Shown piece by piece: positions 32,701 to 41,355 of a stretch of DNA of 64,000 nucleotides (position 1 is the first letter of the stretch; each line of letters opens with the position of its first letter). The notes beneath the pieces are model-generated. The model saw nothing but the letters and a program-made list of their open reading frames with translations. It made no database searches and was not told the origin of the DNA. Location: assembly GCF_000383615.1 (NCBI RefSeq), contig NZ_KB911584.1, positions 195,356 to 259,355 on the forward strand. Direction: 5' to 3'. Source of the stretch: Streptomyces canus 299MFChir4.1. GTDB taxonomy: Bacteria > Actinomycetota > Actinomycetes > Streptomycetales > Streptomycetaceae. Position numbers and translations under genes: made by a program.

Positions 32701-33225
32701 TCACAGGCGGGGCGGCCAGCCCGGCTCAGGTCGCCCGTCGCTGAGCAAGTTCAGCACCCGCCAGCCTGCCGCCGGGTCGTAGCGCATCACCAACGGCAGG
32801 TTCCGCGACAGGTCCGTCGCGATGTCCCCCGCGGCCGGCCGCGGCACCATGTAGACCAGCTCTACATCGAAGTCGAGGACGATGTGCCGGGCCGTCGCCA
32901 CCCACTCGTGCGCGCCCGGCTTCCACTCCAGCAGGTCCGGCAGCTGCAACGCCTCGAAGACGCACCACAGGGGATGCTCCGGCTGCTCGACGGCGAACGC
33001 CTCGACGACGTCGTCCGGATCGAAGCCTGCCCGGTAGGCCGTGACCTCCTGGCCGTACAGCCACGCCTGCGTCATGCAGCGGCGCAGCGTCGGGTCCATG
33101 CGCGGCCACGCCTTGGTGAGGCTCTGCTCGCCCCACACGGCCTGCGTGAAGGCGAAGCCGGCGTTACACACGGCAGCGTGCGCCGCATCCTCCTGCTGCT
33201 GCGGGGTCAGGTCGTCGAGGTTCAT
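32701..33225 (-). CDS. Hypothetical protein coupled to the tape-measure gene
   Basis: 174 aa. The ATG at 33225 overlaps the tape-measure stop (ATGA), so the two are translated together. The protein is soluble (LTPQQQEDAAHAAVCNAGFA; later HEWVATARHIVLDFDVELVY). In phages the gene after a tape measure encodes a distal tail protein, but I see no Dit/Tal features here. A partner of the tape-measure-like protein is a fair inference. Confidence 0.6.
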   Translation of the reverse strand: MNLDDLTPQQQEDAAHAAVCNAGFAFTQAVWGEQSLTKAWPRMDPTLRRCMTQAWLYGQEVTAYRAGFDPDDVVEAFAVEQPEHPLWCVFEALQLPDLLEWKPGAHEWVATARHIVLDFDVELVYMVPRPAAGDIATDLSRNLPLVMRYDPAAGWRVLNLLSDGRPEPGWPPRL

Positions 33226-36200
33226 CAGCGGCGCTCCTTGTCGAACTTGCGGAGGGCCTCCTTGATGTCCGCCGCCATGTCAGCCGCGAACCTTCGACGC
33301 TCGGACGGGCTCGGCATCGTCAGGCTCTTCACAGTCATGTTCACCGTCACCGCCGTACCGCTACTCGCGCCGCTGGCGACCAGGCTTCGGAACATCTGAT
33401 GCTCATCGGCGGTGAGGATCGCCTCCGGGCGGCCGGTCCTGTTGACGGCCATGGTCGCGCCAGGCTGAAGCAGGCCGCCCTGGTCGTACTTGGCGACCGG
33501 AGCGAACCCCCAGCGCGAGGTGAACAGGCCGTCGTTGGCTCCGCGGGCCCGCTTGCCGATGACCACGCCATCGCCGCCGCGCGACTCCACATTCACGCCG
33601 GCCAGAGTTCCGGCCGTATGGCCGACACCCGCATTCGTGATCCCGATTTCAAAGGGGCTCTTCAGGTTACGGACCCAGCCGGCCGGACCGGAGTTCCCGA
33701 CGAACGCGCCAGTGGCCCAACGGCGATGCGGACGCTCCCCGCGAATCACCGATTCGACAGCCGAGACCAGACCCGAGCAGTCGAAACTGGGGTTGTTATT
33801 GCCTCCCCACTGATACGGCTTCCCATTCTGAGTCTTCACCCAGGCCAGAGCCTTTTGGACGGCCGGGCCGCCGAGCGCCTTCTTATCCTCGTTGCCGAAC
33901 CAGCCCATCATTCCGTCGACGGCCTTGTTCGCCATGTTCTTCAGCAGGCCGCCGAGGGCAGGCCCGCCGGGGATGCGGCTGATCAGTGGACGCACCAGCG
34001 CGGACAAGGCCTTGGCTGCCGCGTCCTTCAGGCCGCCGACCACCACGTTCTTCGCCCAGCTGGCCGCCGAGGACACCGCGCCACCCACGGCGCCCGTCAC
34101 CTTGCCGATGATCCCGCCGTCGGCGAAGTGCTGCGTCGGCCCCTGATACCTGCGCCGCTCGACCTGCTGCGACGGGTTCCCGCCCGTCTTCGTGGGCCGG
34201 TCCTGGCCGAGCATCGCGTCGATCGCGCGGTGCCCGCCGAGCTGAGCCACCTGGCCGTTGGACAGGATCCGCTCGCCGGGGGTGAGCATCGCCGGCACCG
34301 TGTCGCTGTTGCCCGTACCCGGCACCACGCCACCGCGGTTGAAGCCCAGCGAGACCGCCGGAAGCGAGATCTTCGAGTTGATTTTCCCGGCCAGCGAATT
34401 CCACATCTTGCGGATGCCGTTGTTGTAGACGTTCCCGACAACCCACTTCACCGGCCCGGCGAACCGGGACTGAATGCCGGACCACAGGCTGCCGATGCCG
34501 TCCCGCAGAGACTTGACCGCATTCAGCATCGACGTCTTGAACTCGCCCATCTTCGAGCGCAGCGTGCTGAAGACACTCGTCGTCTTCGAGGTGACGGTGC
34601 TCCACATCGACGACCACGAGCCGGTGATGGACGTCTTCACACCGGACACCCAGTTGGTCATCGACGTCTTCGCGTTCGACAGCGAGTTACGCAGCGGGTT
34701 CCAGAAGTTGCTCCAACGGTCCGTGGCACCCTTCCATAGGGCGTTCCACCGGTCGAGGATCGCTTGCTTGAGCTGGGTGTACGTCTCCTTCGTCTTCGTC
34801 ACCATCATCCGGAACTGGTCGACGTTCCACTTCACGAACTTGGTGATCGTGTCGGTGAACCTCACCATCCAGCCGATCACCGTCACGATCGGCGGCACCA
34901 GGTCGTTGATGCCCTTCGTCAGCTGCCCCGACAGGATCCGGGCGAGGCTCACGATGAGCGGCATCAACGGCGTGATCACCTGCATGGCCAGGTTGAGGAA
35001 CGAGATCGCCAACTGAGTCAGTGGCGGGATCAGCGGCAGCAGCGCCACCATCAGTTGCGGGAACAGCGGCGCCAGTTGGCCGATGAACCGGCCGAGGGAC
35101 TGCACCGCCGGCACGAGAGCAACGATCACCGGGGCGAGCCCCTGCGCCAGTGCGGCGATGACCGGCGTCAGCTGTGCGCCGAATGCCGAAATCACCGGGG
35201 CGAGCGCCTTGACGATGGCGCCGATCAGCTTCCCGAGGGGCTCCAGCAGTGGCGTGAGGCCCCGCACGAGGCCGACGAGGATGTCACCGATGTCCGACAC
35301 CACCGGCAGGAGGGCGTCGATGATTGGCGCGAGGGCCTTGCCGAGCGTCTCGATGAGGTCGACCAGTACCGGCCCGAACTTGTTGGCGAGTTCGATCACG
35401 ACCGGGGCGAGCTTGGCGAGCAGCGGCAGCACCGCCTGCACGGCCGCTCCGATGCCGGTGGCGATCAGCTTCGCGATGGCGTTGACGGCCTTGAAGATCT
35501 CCGTCAGCGCCTTCTGTACTTCCGGCATGGCGGTGATGCGGCGCAGTTCCTTGAAGGCCGCGCCGATCCCGCCGAGGGCGTCTCCGCCGGCGGCGCCCGC
35601 CGCCTTCATGACGTTGCCCAACGTGCCGAAGACGTCGCCGATCAGATGCCCGAACTGCACGGCCACGTCGAGGGCCTGGTCGATGACCTTCTCAAGGTGC
35701 CCGTTCTTGAACGCCTGGGTGAGCTGCTGACTGAGCCGGTCGGCGAACCCGCCGGCAGCTGAGGTGATCCGCTTGAAGGCAGGTGCCGCCGCGATGCCAA
35801 CCTGGGTGAGGCCGGTGATGAACTGGCCCGGGATCCGGGCGAGCGGCTTCAGACCGCCGTTCAGGCCCGCGAACAGCTGCTTCAGCTGCCCCGTCTTCCC
35901 CAGTTTGGTGACCGCATCGAACGCGTTCTTCGCCATCTGGTTCAGCACGTTGGCGGTACCGGTGAGGCCCTGCCGCAGCGACGGCAGGACCGACGTCGAC
36001 ATGGTCGTGAACTTCTGGCCGAGCCCGGCGAACAGGGTGTTCTGCACGTCGAGCTTCAGGGCCCGCCAGGCGCCCGCCTGAGCGATGACCGCGGACACGA
36101 AGGCCCGCGCGTTGGGGGCCAGGCGTGCCATCGCCTCCGCGGTCTTGTTGACGGCCGCAGAACCCGCCGTCTGGGCATCGGCGAGGGCCCGCGCCGCATC

Positions 36201-37754
36201 GGCCACGGCATCCTGTGCGTCCTTGATGTCGCGCGCACCGTCGACGGCCGCCTTCCGGGCTGCTTCCCTCGCGTCGGCGACGTCCCGTTCGGCGGCTGCA
36301 ACCTTCTGGGCGCCTTCGACTTGCGTCTGCGATGCGTCCCGCTCTGCCTCCGCCAGGGCGCGGCTCTTATCGCTGACCTCCCGGTTGGCGTCCGCTATCT
36401 GCTGCTTAGCATCGACGACAGTCTTCGAGCCGTCGACGCCCGCCTTGTTGGCGTCGGCTGTCTGCGCCTGAAGGCGGGCCGTCTCGGTCTTCTGCTCGTC
36501 GAGGGCCTGCACAGCCTTGTCGTAGGCCAGCTGCGCCTTGTCCAAGTCCTCCTTGGATGCGGCGGCACCCTTCGCCTTCACGGCGGCGAGCTCCTGCTCG
36601 GCGTCCTGAAGGTCCAGGACTTTCTGCCGCTGGTCGAGTTGGGCGTCCTCCAGCCGGTTGTTCAGGTCTTCGAGTTCCTGGGCGGCTTCCTTGCGGGCGG
36701 AGGTGAGGTCCTGCTGTGCCTTACGGGCCGCCCTCTGCGCGTCAGCGAGGTCGCGCTCTGCCTGCGCCACCTGCTGCGCTGCCCTGCGGTTCGCGTCAGC
36801 GGCGTCCTGCACGGTCGACTTCAGGCTGCGCTGCGCATCTTCGATCTGCCGGGCCGCATGTACCCGGGCTTCGGCCGCGCGCTGCTCGGCGTCCTTCACG
36901 CCCTGCTGGGCTTTGGCGAGGGACCGCTGAGCGTCCTCGACCCGGCGCGCAGAAGCCGCCGCGGCATTCCCCGAGGGGACAGCCGGGGCGAACGCTGCCT
37001 TGAACGCGTCACCGATCCCCGAGGTGCCCAGCTTGATCGCGGCGAACGCGGCACCGAGGGAGAGCACCGCGGGCGCGGCTATAGCTGCGGCCGGCCCCAT
37101 GGCGAGGATGGACTGGCCGAGGGACGCCACCGTCGGCAGCGCCCCGACGGCGAGGGCGACCAGGTTCGCGAGCCGCGACGACAGGATGCCGACACTGGCG
37201 ACCGAGCTGCCTGCCCCGCCCCCCAGGCCGCCGAGCCCGCCACCGGTCACGTTGGCCCGGATGTCGACGCTGCGGTCGCGGGTGAGAGCGTCAAGGCGGG
37301 CGCGGGCCGCGGCCGTGTCGGCATTCGCCTGGATGGTCATCTGCCGACGGCGGGTCAGGTTCGCCAGGGAATCCGCAGCGACCCGGGTATCGACGTCGAT
37401 ACCGATGCGTACCGTGCGGCGCTGCGTCAGATTCCGGATCTCGTTGGCCGCGACCCGGGTGTCGACGTCGGCTCGGATACGGACGACCCGGTCGGCAGTG
37501 AGGCGGTCCAACTGGCCGCTGACCCGGCGCATCGCCGAGTCGCTCAGCTGGGCGTCGATGACCGCCTTCAGGACCGTGCGCGAGTGCCGGTCCGCGAACC
37601 GGCGCAGCTTCGCCAGGGCTGCCGTGTCGTCGATGTCCAGCGTGACGGTGGCTTTGTTCTTCGACTGCCGGAGCCGCTGCATCGCCCGGTCGTAACCGCT
37701 CTCGTCGGCGGTTACTTCAACGTAACCCTCGGCTATGCGAAATGAGCCGGCCAC
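33225..37754 (-). CDS. Phage tail tape-measure-like protein with C-terminal NlpC/P60 domain
   Basis: 1509 aa from GTG 37754. The N-terminus holds three copies of an IDVDTRVAA-type repeat (residues about 95-170). Then come a Gly-rich hydrophobic region (185-245), a coiled-coil of about 280 residues (265-545) and long alpha-helical hydrophobic repeats (LAPVVIELANKFGPVLVDLI). The Trp/Ser/Thr-rich SITGSWSSMWSTVTSKTTSV block is typical of actinophage tape measures. Residues about 1305-1400 contain YQWGGNNNPSFDCSGLVSAV with Cys1326 and GVGHTAG with His1379, an NlpC/P60 peptidoglycan hydrolase core. No other tail gene is recognised nearby. The start overlaps the stop of an XRE gene (TAGTG). Confidence 0.88.
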   Translation of the reverse strand: MAGSFRIAEGYVEVTADESGYDRAMQRLRQSKNKATVTLDIDDTAALAKLRRFADRHSRTVLKAVIDAQLSDSAMRRVSGQLDRLTADRVVRIRADVDTRVAANEIRNLTQRRTVRIGIDVDTRVAADSLANLTRRRQMTIQANADTAAARARLDALTRDRSVDIRANVTGGGLGGLGGGAGSSVASVGILSSRLANLVALAVGALPTVASLGQSILAMGPAAAIAAPAVLSLGAAFAAIKLGTSGIGDAFKAAFAPAVPSGNAAAASARRVEDAQRSLAKAQQGVKDAEQRAAEARVHAARQIEDAQRSLKSTVQDAADANRRAAQQVAQAERDLADAQRAARKAQQDLTSARKEAAQELEDLNNRLEDAQLDQRQKVLDLQDAEQELAAVKAKGAAASKEDLDKAQLAYDKAVQALDEQKTETARLQAQTADANKAGVDGSKTVVDAKQQIADANREVSDKSRALAEAERDASQTQVEGAQKVAAAERDVADAREAARKAAVDGARDIKDAQDAVADAARALADAQTAGSAAVNKTAEAMARLAPNARAFVSAVIAQAGAWRALKLDVQNTLFAGLGQKFTTMSTSVLPSLRQGLTGTANVLNQMAKNAFDAVTKLGKTGQLKQLFAGLNGGLKPLARIPGQFITGLTQVGIAAAPAFKRITSAAGGFADRLSQQLTQAFKNGHLEKVIDQALDVAVQFGHLIGDVFGTLGNVMKAAGAAGGDALGGIGAAFKELRRITAMPEVQKALTEIFKAVNAIAKLIATGIGAAVQAVLPLLAKLAPVVIELANKFGPVLVDLIETLGKALAPIIDALLPVVSDIGDILVGLVRGLTPLLEPLGKLIGAIVKALAPVISAFGAQLTPVIAALAQGLAPVIVALVPAVQSLGRFIGQLAPLFPQLMVALLPLIPPLTQLAISFLNLAMQVITPLMPLIVSLARILSGQLTKGINDLVPPIVTVIGWMVRFTDTITKFVKWNVDQFRMMVTKTKETYTQLKQAILDRWNALWKGATDRWSNFWNPLRNSLSNAKTSMTNWVSGVKTSITGSWSSMWSTVTSKTTSVFSTLRSKMGEFKTSMLNAVKSLRDGIGSLWSGIQSRFAGPVKWVVGNVYNNGIRKMWNSLAGKINSKISLPAVSLGFNRGGVVPGTGNSDTVPAMLTPGERILSNGQVAQLGGHRAIDAMLGQDRPTKTGGNPSQQVERRRYQGPTQHFADGGIIGKVTGAVGGAVSSAASWAKNVVVGGLKDAAAKALSALVRPLISRIPGGPALGGLLKNMANKAVDGMMGWFGNEDKKALGGPAVQKALAWVKTQNGKPYQWGGNNNPSFDCSGLVSAVESVIRGERPHRRWATGAFVGNSGPAGWVRNLKSPFEIGITNAGVGHTAGTLAGVNVESRGGDGVVIGKRARGANDGLFTSRWGFAPVAKYDQGGLLQPGATMAVNRTGRPEAILTADEHQMFRSLVASGASSGTAVTVNMTVKSLTMPSPSERRRFAADMAADIKEALRKFDKERR

Positions 37755-37975
37755 TACGCCACCGCCATCTCGGTGTTGGTGAGCAGCTGATCGAGCCGCA
37801 GGTGCAGCGCGTCGGCGAGGGTCGCGGCGACGTCGACTGGCGGCGTGGCGCGGCCGGTCTCGTATGACCAGACGGCATCTTCCGTGCGGCCGACAAGGGC
37901 GGCGAGGTGCGAGGCGGGGACGCCGGCGAGCCTGCGCTGATCACGCAGCGCGGCGCCGTTGAAGGCGCGGGCCAT
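37754..37975 (-). CDS. XRE-family HTH protein coupled to the tape-measure gene
   Basis: 73 aa from ATG 37975. This is a complete XRE/Cro HTH (ALRDQRRLAGVPASHLAALVGRTEDAVWSYETGRATPPV) with DAAATLADALHLRLDQLL-like helices; the protein is just the DNA-binding domain. Its TAG stop overlaps the GTG start of the tape-measure gene. It probably represses the whole tape-measure operon from the palindromes upstream. Confidence 0.85.
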   Translation of the reverse strand: MARAFNGAALRDQRRLAGVPASHLAALVGRTEDAVWSYETGRATPPVDVAATLADALHLRLDQLLTNTEMAVA

Positions 37976-38112
37976 GGGGGTGCTCCGAGGTGAGCGGCAC
38001 GTGGAATGGACGGCCCTACCTGGGCGGACTGTGAGCGGCCTGCTCGTACTGCCCTGGCGCTGCGCCCATCACGGGCACTCGTTTGCGGTCCCATCACGGT
38101 CACGCGGCCTGA

Positions 38113-38178
38113 GTTGAGTCTACTTCAACTGACCTTTGAATCGTAGGACCAGAGGCGCTCTAACCTTTGATTCAAAGG
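38113..38178 (-). promoter_or_regulatory. Operator-like repeats between XRE and the divergent gene
   Basis: GTTGAGTCTACTTCAAC (38113-38129) is a 5-bp-arm palindrome, CCTTTGAATCG (38133-38143) is a half-site, and CCTTTGATTCAAAGG (38164-38178) is a near-perfect palindrome. They share the TTGA/TCAA core. The rest of the 372-bp gap holds a GTGCCAGC repeat pair and no gene. Confidence 0.55.
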
Positions 38179-38230
38179 AGAGCCCGCGACTGCACCCGCC
38201 TGCGCCGACCCCGGAACGGCTTCCCCTCGC

Positions 38231-38252
38231 GTGCCAGCACCGTGCCAGCAGC
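38231..38252. repeat. Internal GTGCCAGC repeat pair (arm-site-like)
   Basis: GTGCCAGCACC and GTGCCAGCAGC lie in tandem with the same 11-bp period as the pairs near the element ends, with two base changes. It may be a weak integrase or excisionase site. Confidence 0.35.
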
Positions 38253-38347
38253 CGCGTAAAACGGCAGGTCAGAACCTTCACACCGCATACCTCATGCGGT
38301 TAGTAGGTTGTGCCCCGAAGACTGCGGGAAGCACCTACGATCGCGGC

Positions 38348-38695
38348 ATGAGGGACTCAGACATCACAGAGCGCGTCGTCGGGATTCTCACCCAGACGAA
38401 CGAGTGGCACCGCAAGTTCAGTGAGGACCCCGACCGCGAGGACGTCGAAGAGTCGGGGACCGTCGGGCACTTCGTGAAGGAGCTGTTCCGGGCCGAGCTC
38501 GACATCAGCGGCGACGCCTCCCCGCAGGAAGCCATCAACGCAGCCATGGACGTACTGCAGCCGAGGATTCTGCGCGTCGTGGCCGAATTCGCCTTCGCCT
38601 ACGCCGAACTCGCTGGCCTCCACGACTCCGGCCGCACGGACGTGTCATCCGATGACGTGCTGCGCCGCATCGCCCTGCGCGCACAGGACGAGTGA
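38348..38695 (+). CDS. Hypothetical acidic protein
   Basis: 115 aa from ATG 38348; the ribosome site is weak. The protein is acidic and helical (MRDSDITERVVGILTQTNEW; AAMDVLQPRILRVVAEFAFA). No domain is recognised. It is the only plus-strand gene in this part of the element and is divergent from the XRE/tape-measure operon. It may be an antirepressor or immunity-type protein, but only position suggests that. Confidence 0.55.
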   Translation: MRDSDITERVVGILTQTNEWHRKFSEDPDREDVEESGTVGHFVKELFRAELDISGDASPQEAINAAMDVLQPRILRVVAEFAFAYAELAGLHDSGRTDVSSDDVLRRIALRAQDE

Positions 38696-38707
38696 AACGA
38701 CGGCCGA

Positions 38708-39304
38708 TCAGTAGCCCGGATCCTGCTTGCCGATCTTCGTCACGCCCACCCACAGCTTCGCCTGCTGCTCGGAAGTCAGGTCGTCGTCGACGTCCACAGG
38801 GATCACCTGCTTGATGGTCCGGCCCGGCTCGATCTTCGGCGTCGTACCCGTTCCACCGCCACCGGCCTTCTCGCCCGTCGGGCCGCCGATCGCCGCGGTC
38901 AGCTCGTACTCGTACACGACCGGCTTGGCGCACGGGTTCGAGAACGCGTAGGTGACGTTGACGGTGCGCGGCCCGCCAGTCACGGCGCCGAGCAACTGGG
39001 CTTGCTGGCCCGACCCGTCCGCCGGGATGCCGCACGGATCCGACGCGGTCTTCACGACCTTCACGTCGTCGAGGGCGGGCATGCCGGCCTCCGGCTTGTA
39101 CGGCAGCTTCTCCTTGGGGATCGCCACGACCAGGCGGCCGGACAGTGTGGGCACGCCCCCGGTGAGCCCCTTGGGGGCGCTGCTGCTGGCGGCCGGCTTC
39201 GGCGCCGAGGTGGTGGCGCTGGGCTGCTCACTGCTCTCCGGCTTGCTGCTGCTGCATGCGCTGACGAGCAGGATGGCGGCGATGGGAATGATGACGCGGC
39301 GCAC
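38708..39304 (-). CDS. Secreted lipoprotein
   Basis: 198 aa from GTG 39304 with AAAGGGGG upstream. The signal peptide RRVIIPIAAILLVSAC has a lipobox ending at Cys17. A Ser/Pro/Ala linker follows (about 18-50), then a soluble domain with strands VVAIPKEKLPYKPEAGM, VNVTYAFSNPCAKPVVYEYE and TIKQVIPVDVDDDLTSEQQ. It will be anchored to the outer leaflet. Lipoproteins on mobile elements sometimes block superinfection; no such function is shown here. Confidence 0.8.
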   Translation of the reverse strand: MRRVIIPIAAILLVSACSSSKPESSEQPSATTSAPKPAASSSAPKGLTGGVPTLSGRLVVAIPKEKLPYKPEAGMPALDDVKVVKTASDPCGIPADGSGQQAQLLGAVTGGPRTVNVTYAFSNPCAKPVVYEYELTAAIGGPTGEKAGGGGTGTTPKIEPGRTIKQVIPVDVDDDLTSEQQAKLWVGVTKIGKQDPGY

Positions 39305-39410
39305 GGGCCCCCCTTTGGTGGTGCGTAGTCGTGCGAACACGGTGACAGCCGGGCAACGGGGGCATGCGGATGTTTCCGTACCGTGACGGACCCTCAGGGC
39401 ACATGACTGC

Positions 39411-39440
39411 GCCCGGCCTCCGTGGGGGTGAAGGCCGGGC
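39411..39440 (-). terminator. Terminator of the small-gene operon
   Basis: GCCCGGCCT and AGGCCGGGC pair around a loop of about 12 bases, 22 bp downstream of the stop at 39462. Confidence 0.6.
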
Positions 39441-39461
39441 GTAAATCATCGCGTGAGGAAT

Positions 39462-39671
39462 TCAGGCCGCGGGCGGGCTGTCCTCTCCGCCCCAGCCGGG
39501 GGCGGTCGTCGGGCCCGTGGCGGCCTGCTGGCGTGCCAGGAGGCGCGCGCGGCGCTGCTCGGCCGCCGACCGCGTCTCCAGCTCGACCTCATCCGGCTCC
39601 GGCTTCCCGAGCGCCCGCGCGGCCAGGCGCTCCGCGGCCGTCGCCTTCCTCGTCTTCGGCTTCTCAGGCAT
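39462..39671 (-). CDS. Small basic/Ala-rich protein
   Basis: 69 aa from ATG 39671, overlapping the previous gene by 8 bp. MPEKPKTRKATAAERLAARA followed by an acidic stretch and RRARLLARQQAA is helical and charged. Function is unknown. The ending GWGGEDSPPAA is disordered. Confidence 0.5.
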   Translation of the reverse strand: MPEKPKTRKATAAERLAARALGKPEPDEVELETRSAAEQRRARLLARQQAATGPTTAPGWGGEDSPPAA

Positions 39672-39975
39672 CCGCGTGCCCCTTCTCCCACTCGGGCCCG
39701 AGGGCCTGCGCCGCCATCTGCCGGTCGTACTCCGACAGCGGCGGCCGGGCCTGCGCACGCCGTACACGGGCGCTCTGCATGGTCGCAGCGATCCGCTCGG
39801 CCCGCTCCTGCTCGGCCTGGTCCCGCGCCTCCTGTGCGGCCTCACGGCGCTCGGCGGCCGTCATCTGGCCCGCCTCCGCCGCACCCAACTCGGCCTCCCT
39901 CTCCTCCGTAGCCTCCCGGCGGCGCTCCTGGCGCTCACGCATCCCCGCCAGAACCTTCTCGGCCCAGTCACTCAT
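39664..39975 (-). CDS. Charged coiled-coil protein
   Basis: 103 aa from ATG 39975 with GGGAGAT upstream. Almost entirely Glu/Arg/Ala-rich helix (RERQERRREATEEREAELGA; QEARDQAEQERAERIAATMQ). It could be a scaffolding-type or DNA-associated protein. No family is identified. Confidence 0.55.
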   Translation of the reverse strand: MSDWAEKVLAGMRERQERRREATEEREAELGAAEAGQMTAAERREAAQEARDQAEQERAERIAATMQSARVRRAQARPPLSEYDRQMAAQALGPEWEKGHADA

Positions 39976-40041
39976 GTCAGATCTCCCTTTCGTTGACCCC
40001 GCGCTCCGCGAAGCCGTGGTGCGGCGCCCGTACCGGGCCGG

Positions 40042-40563
40042 CTAGTCGATGCCTTCGGGCAGGCCGTCGAGGGCGTCGCGGAGGTAGCCGCGGAGCATGG
40101 CGAGCTGTTGCTTGATGGGGGCCTCGGCGGCGGCGCGGCTGTCGAGGCTGACGGGCGCCTTCCCGGGCTTGGTTGACGCGTGGAGTGCTGCGGCCTGGCC
40201 GGCTTCGGCGAGGTGGTCGGCGGCTTGGCGGATGCTGGCCGCGGCGGCTTCCACGGCGTTGTGGAAGGAGCTGGCGGCCGAGTCGCGGATGGCGGTCGTC
40301 GAGCTGCCGCCGATCTTTCCGTAGGCGCTGAGCGCTTCGTCGATGGCGGCCTGCGCCTGGTCGGCCTCGTCTTGCAGGCGGGTTTTGTCGGCGGGGGCTG
40401 CGCTGCGCAGCGCCTGGTCGATGGTCGCCTTGGCGGTGGCGGCCTGTCCGAGGGTTTCGAGCGCCTGGCGGACGCTGTCGGGCAGGTGTGCGGCGTTGAG
40501 TTCGATGCGCAGCGGCGGGTTGAGGGGGCGGCTGACGCCGATCGTGGTGAGGGGCCTGGGCAT
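40042..40563 (-). CDS. Helical hypothetical protein, similar in plan to the next gene
   Basis: 173 aa from ATG 40563 with AAGGAGAAC upstream. A Pro-rich N-terminus (MPRPLTTIGVSRPLNPPLRI) is followed by long helices (LPDSVRQALETLGQAATAKA; NAVEAAAASIRQAADHLAEA) and LAMLRGYLRDALDGLPEGI at the end. The protein at 40632 has the same organisation, including a closing LQESLDALPP. A duplicated pair is likely. Function is unknown. Confidence 0.6.
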   Translation of the reverse strand: MPRPLTTIGVSRPLNPPLRIELNAAHLPDSVRQALETLGQAATAKATIDQALRSAAPADKTRLQDEADQAQAAIDEALSAYGKIGGSSTTAIRDSAASSFHNAVEAAAASIRQAADHLAEAGQAAALHASTKPGKAPVSLDSRAAAEAPIKQQLAMLRGYLRDALDGLPEGID

Positions 40564-40587
40564 GCGGTTCTCCTTGGATGGATGCCA

Positions 40588-40611
40588 GGGGTCCTCATTG
40601 GTGAGGACCCC
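40588..40611. terminator. Hairpin between the two similar genes
   Basis: GGGGTCCTCA and TGAGGACCCC pair perfectly around TTGG. It probably acts as an attenuator before the gene at 40042. Confidence 0.6.
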
Positions 40612-40631
40612 TTTGCGGTGTGGCCGGTCGG

Positions 40632-41126
40632 TCAGGCGTCGATGGGCGGCACAGGCGGCAGGGCGTCGAGGCTCTCCTGCAGGCAGCGCAGCATGGCGAC
40701 AGCCTTGGCGCGGGTCTGGCGGTCGATGCCGATACGGGCGGGACTGTTGGCCGCGGTGTCGTACAGGTGGGCGTGAATCCCCAGGCTGTGGACGGCCGCC
40801 TTGGCGTCCTCGATGGCCCGCTCCAGCTTCCGCGCGGCGTAGGTGTAAGCCTCGCGATGGTGCTGCTGGTTGGCTTCGGAGGTCGCGAACGCGGTGTCGG
40901 TGAGGTTGTTCCACGCCTCGGTGAGAGCGTCGCCGGTCTTCTCGACGGCGGGCCGGTTGGTGGAGATCTTCGCGAACGCCTTGTGGTGCTTCTCCTGCGC
41001 GTCGAGGGCCTGGTCGAGGGCTTCGAGGATGCGCGGCGGCAGGGTGCTGCGGTCGTGCGGCACCTCGATGCTGTGCGGGGAGTGCTGGGGCGGGGTGATC
41101 TGGACGGTGCTGCCGTTGAAGGACAT
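40632..41126 (-). CDS. Helical hypothetical protein, first of a similar pair
   Basis: 164 aa from ATG 41126 with AGGAGAT upstream. MSFNGSTVQITPPQHSPHSI leads into helices LPPRILEALDQALDAQEKHH, TGDALTEAWNNLTDTAFATS and MLRCLQESLDALPPVPPI. The order (Pro-rich start, LP...ALE/D, long helices, LxxSLDxLP end) matches the protein at 40042. No database family is recognised. Confidence 0.6.
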   Translation of the reverse strand: MSFNGSTVQITPPQHSPHSIEVPHDRSTLPPRILEALDQALDAQEKHHKAFAKISTNRPAVEKTGDALTEAWNNLTDTAFATSEANQQHHREAYTYAARKLERAIEDAKAAVHSLGIHAHLYDTAANSPARIGIDRQTRAKAVAMLRCLQESLDALPPVPPIDA

Positions 41127-41142
41127 TGGGATCTCCTGGTGT

Positions 41143-41355
41143 TCAGGCGCCGGATGCGGCGGGGCTGGTGTTGGTGAAGGGGTCGAGGGTGGGGGCGAGT
41201 TGCCGCCCGAGGGCGCGGAGTTTCGCGGCGTGCCGCTTGGCGAGGCCGGCGGCCCGGCGCGTGGCCTGTTCCTCGCGCTCCTGCCGCTTGCGTTCTTCCT
41301 CGGCGCGGACGCGGGCAATGCGCGCGGCTATCGCGGCCTCGACATGGCTAGTCAC
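41143..41355 (-). CDS. Small charged helical protein
   Basis: 70 aa from GTG 41355, overlapping the upstream stop (GTGA). HVEAAIAARIARVRAEEERK, followed by REEQATRRAAGLAKRHAAKL, is a long amphipathic helix. Function is unknown. Confidence 0.5.
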   Translation of the reverse strand: MTSHVEAAIAARIARVRAEEERKRQEREEQATRRAAGLAKRHAAKLRALGRQLAPTLDPFTNTSPAASGA

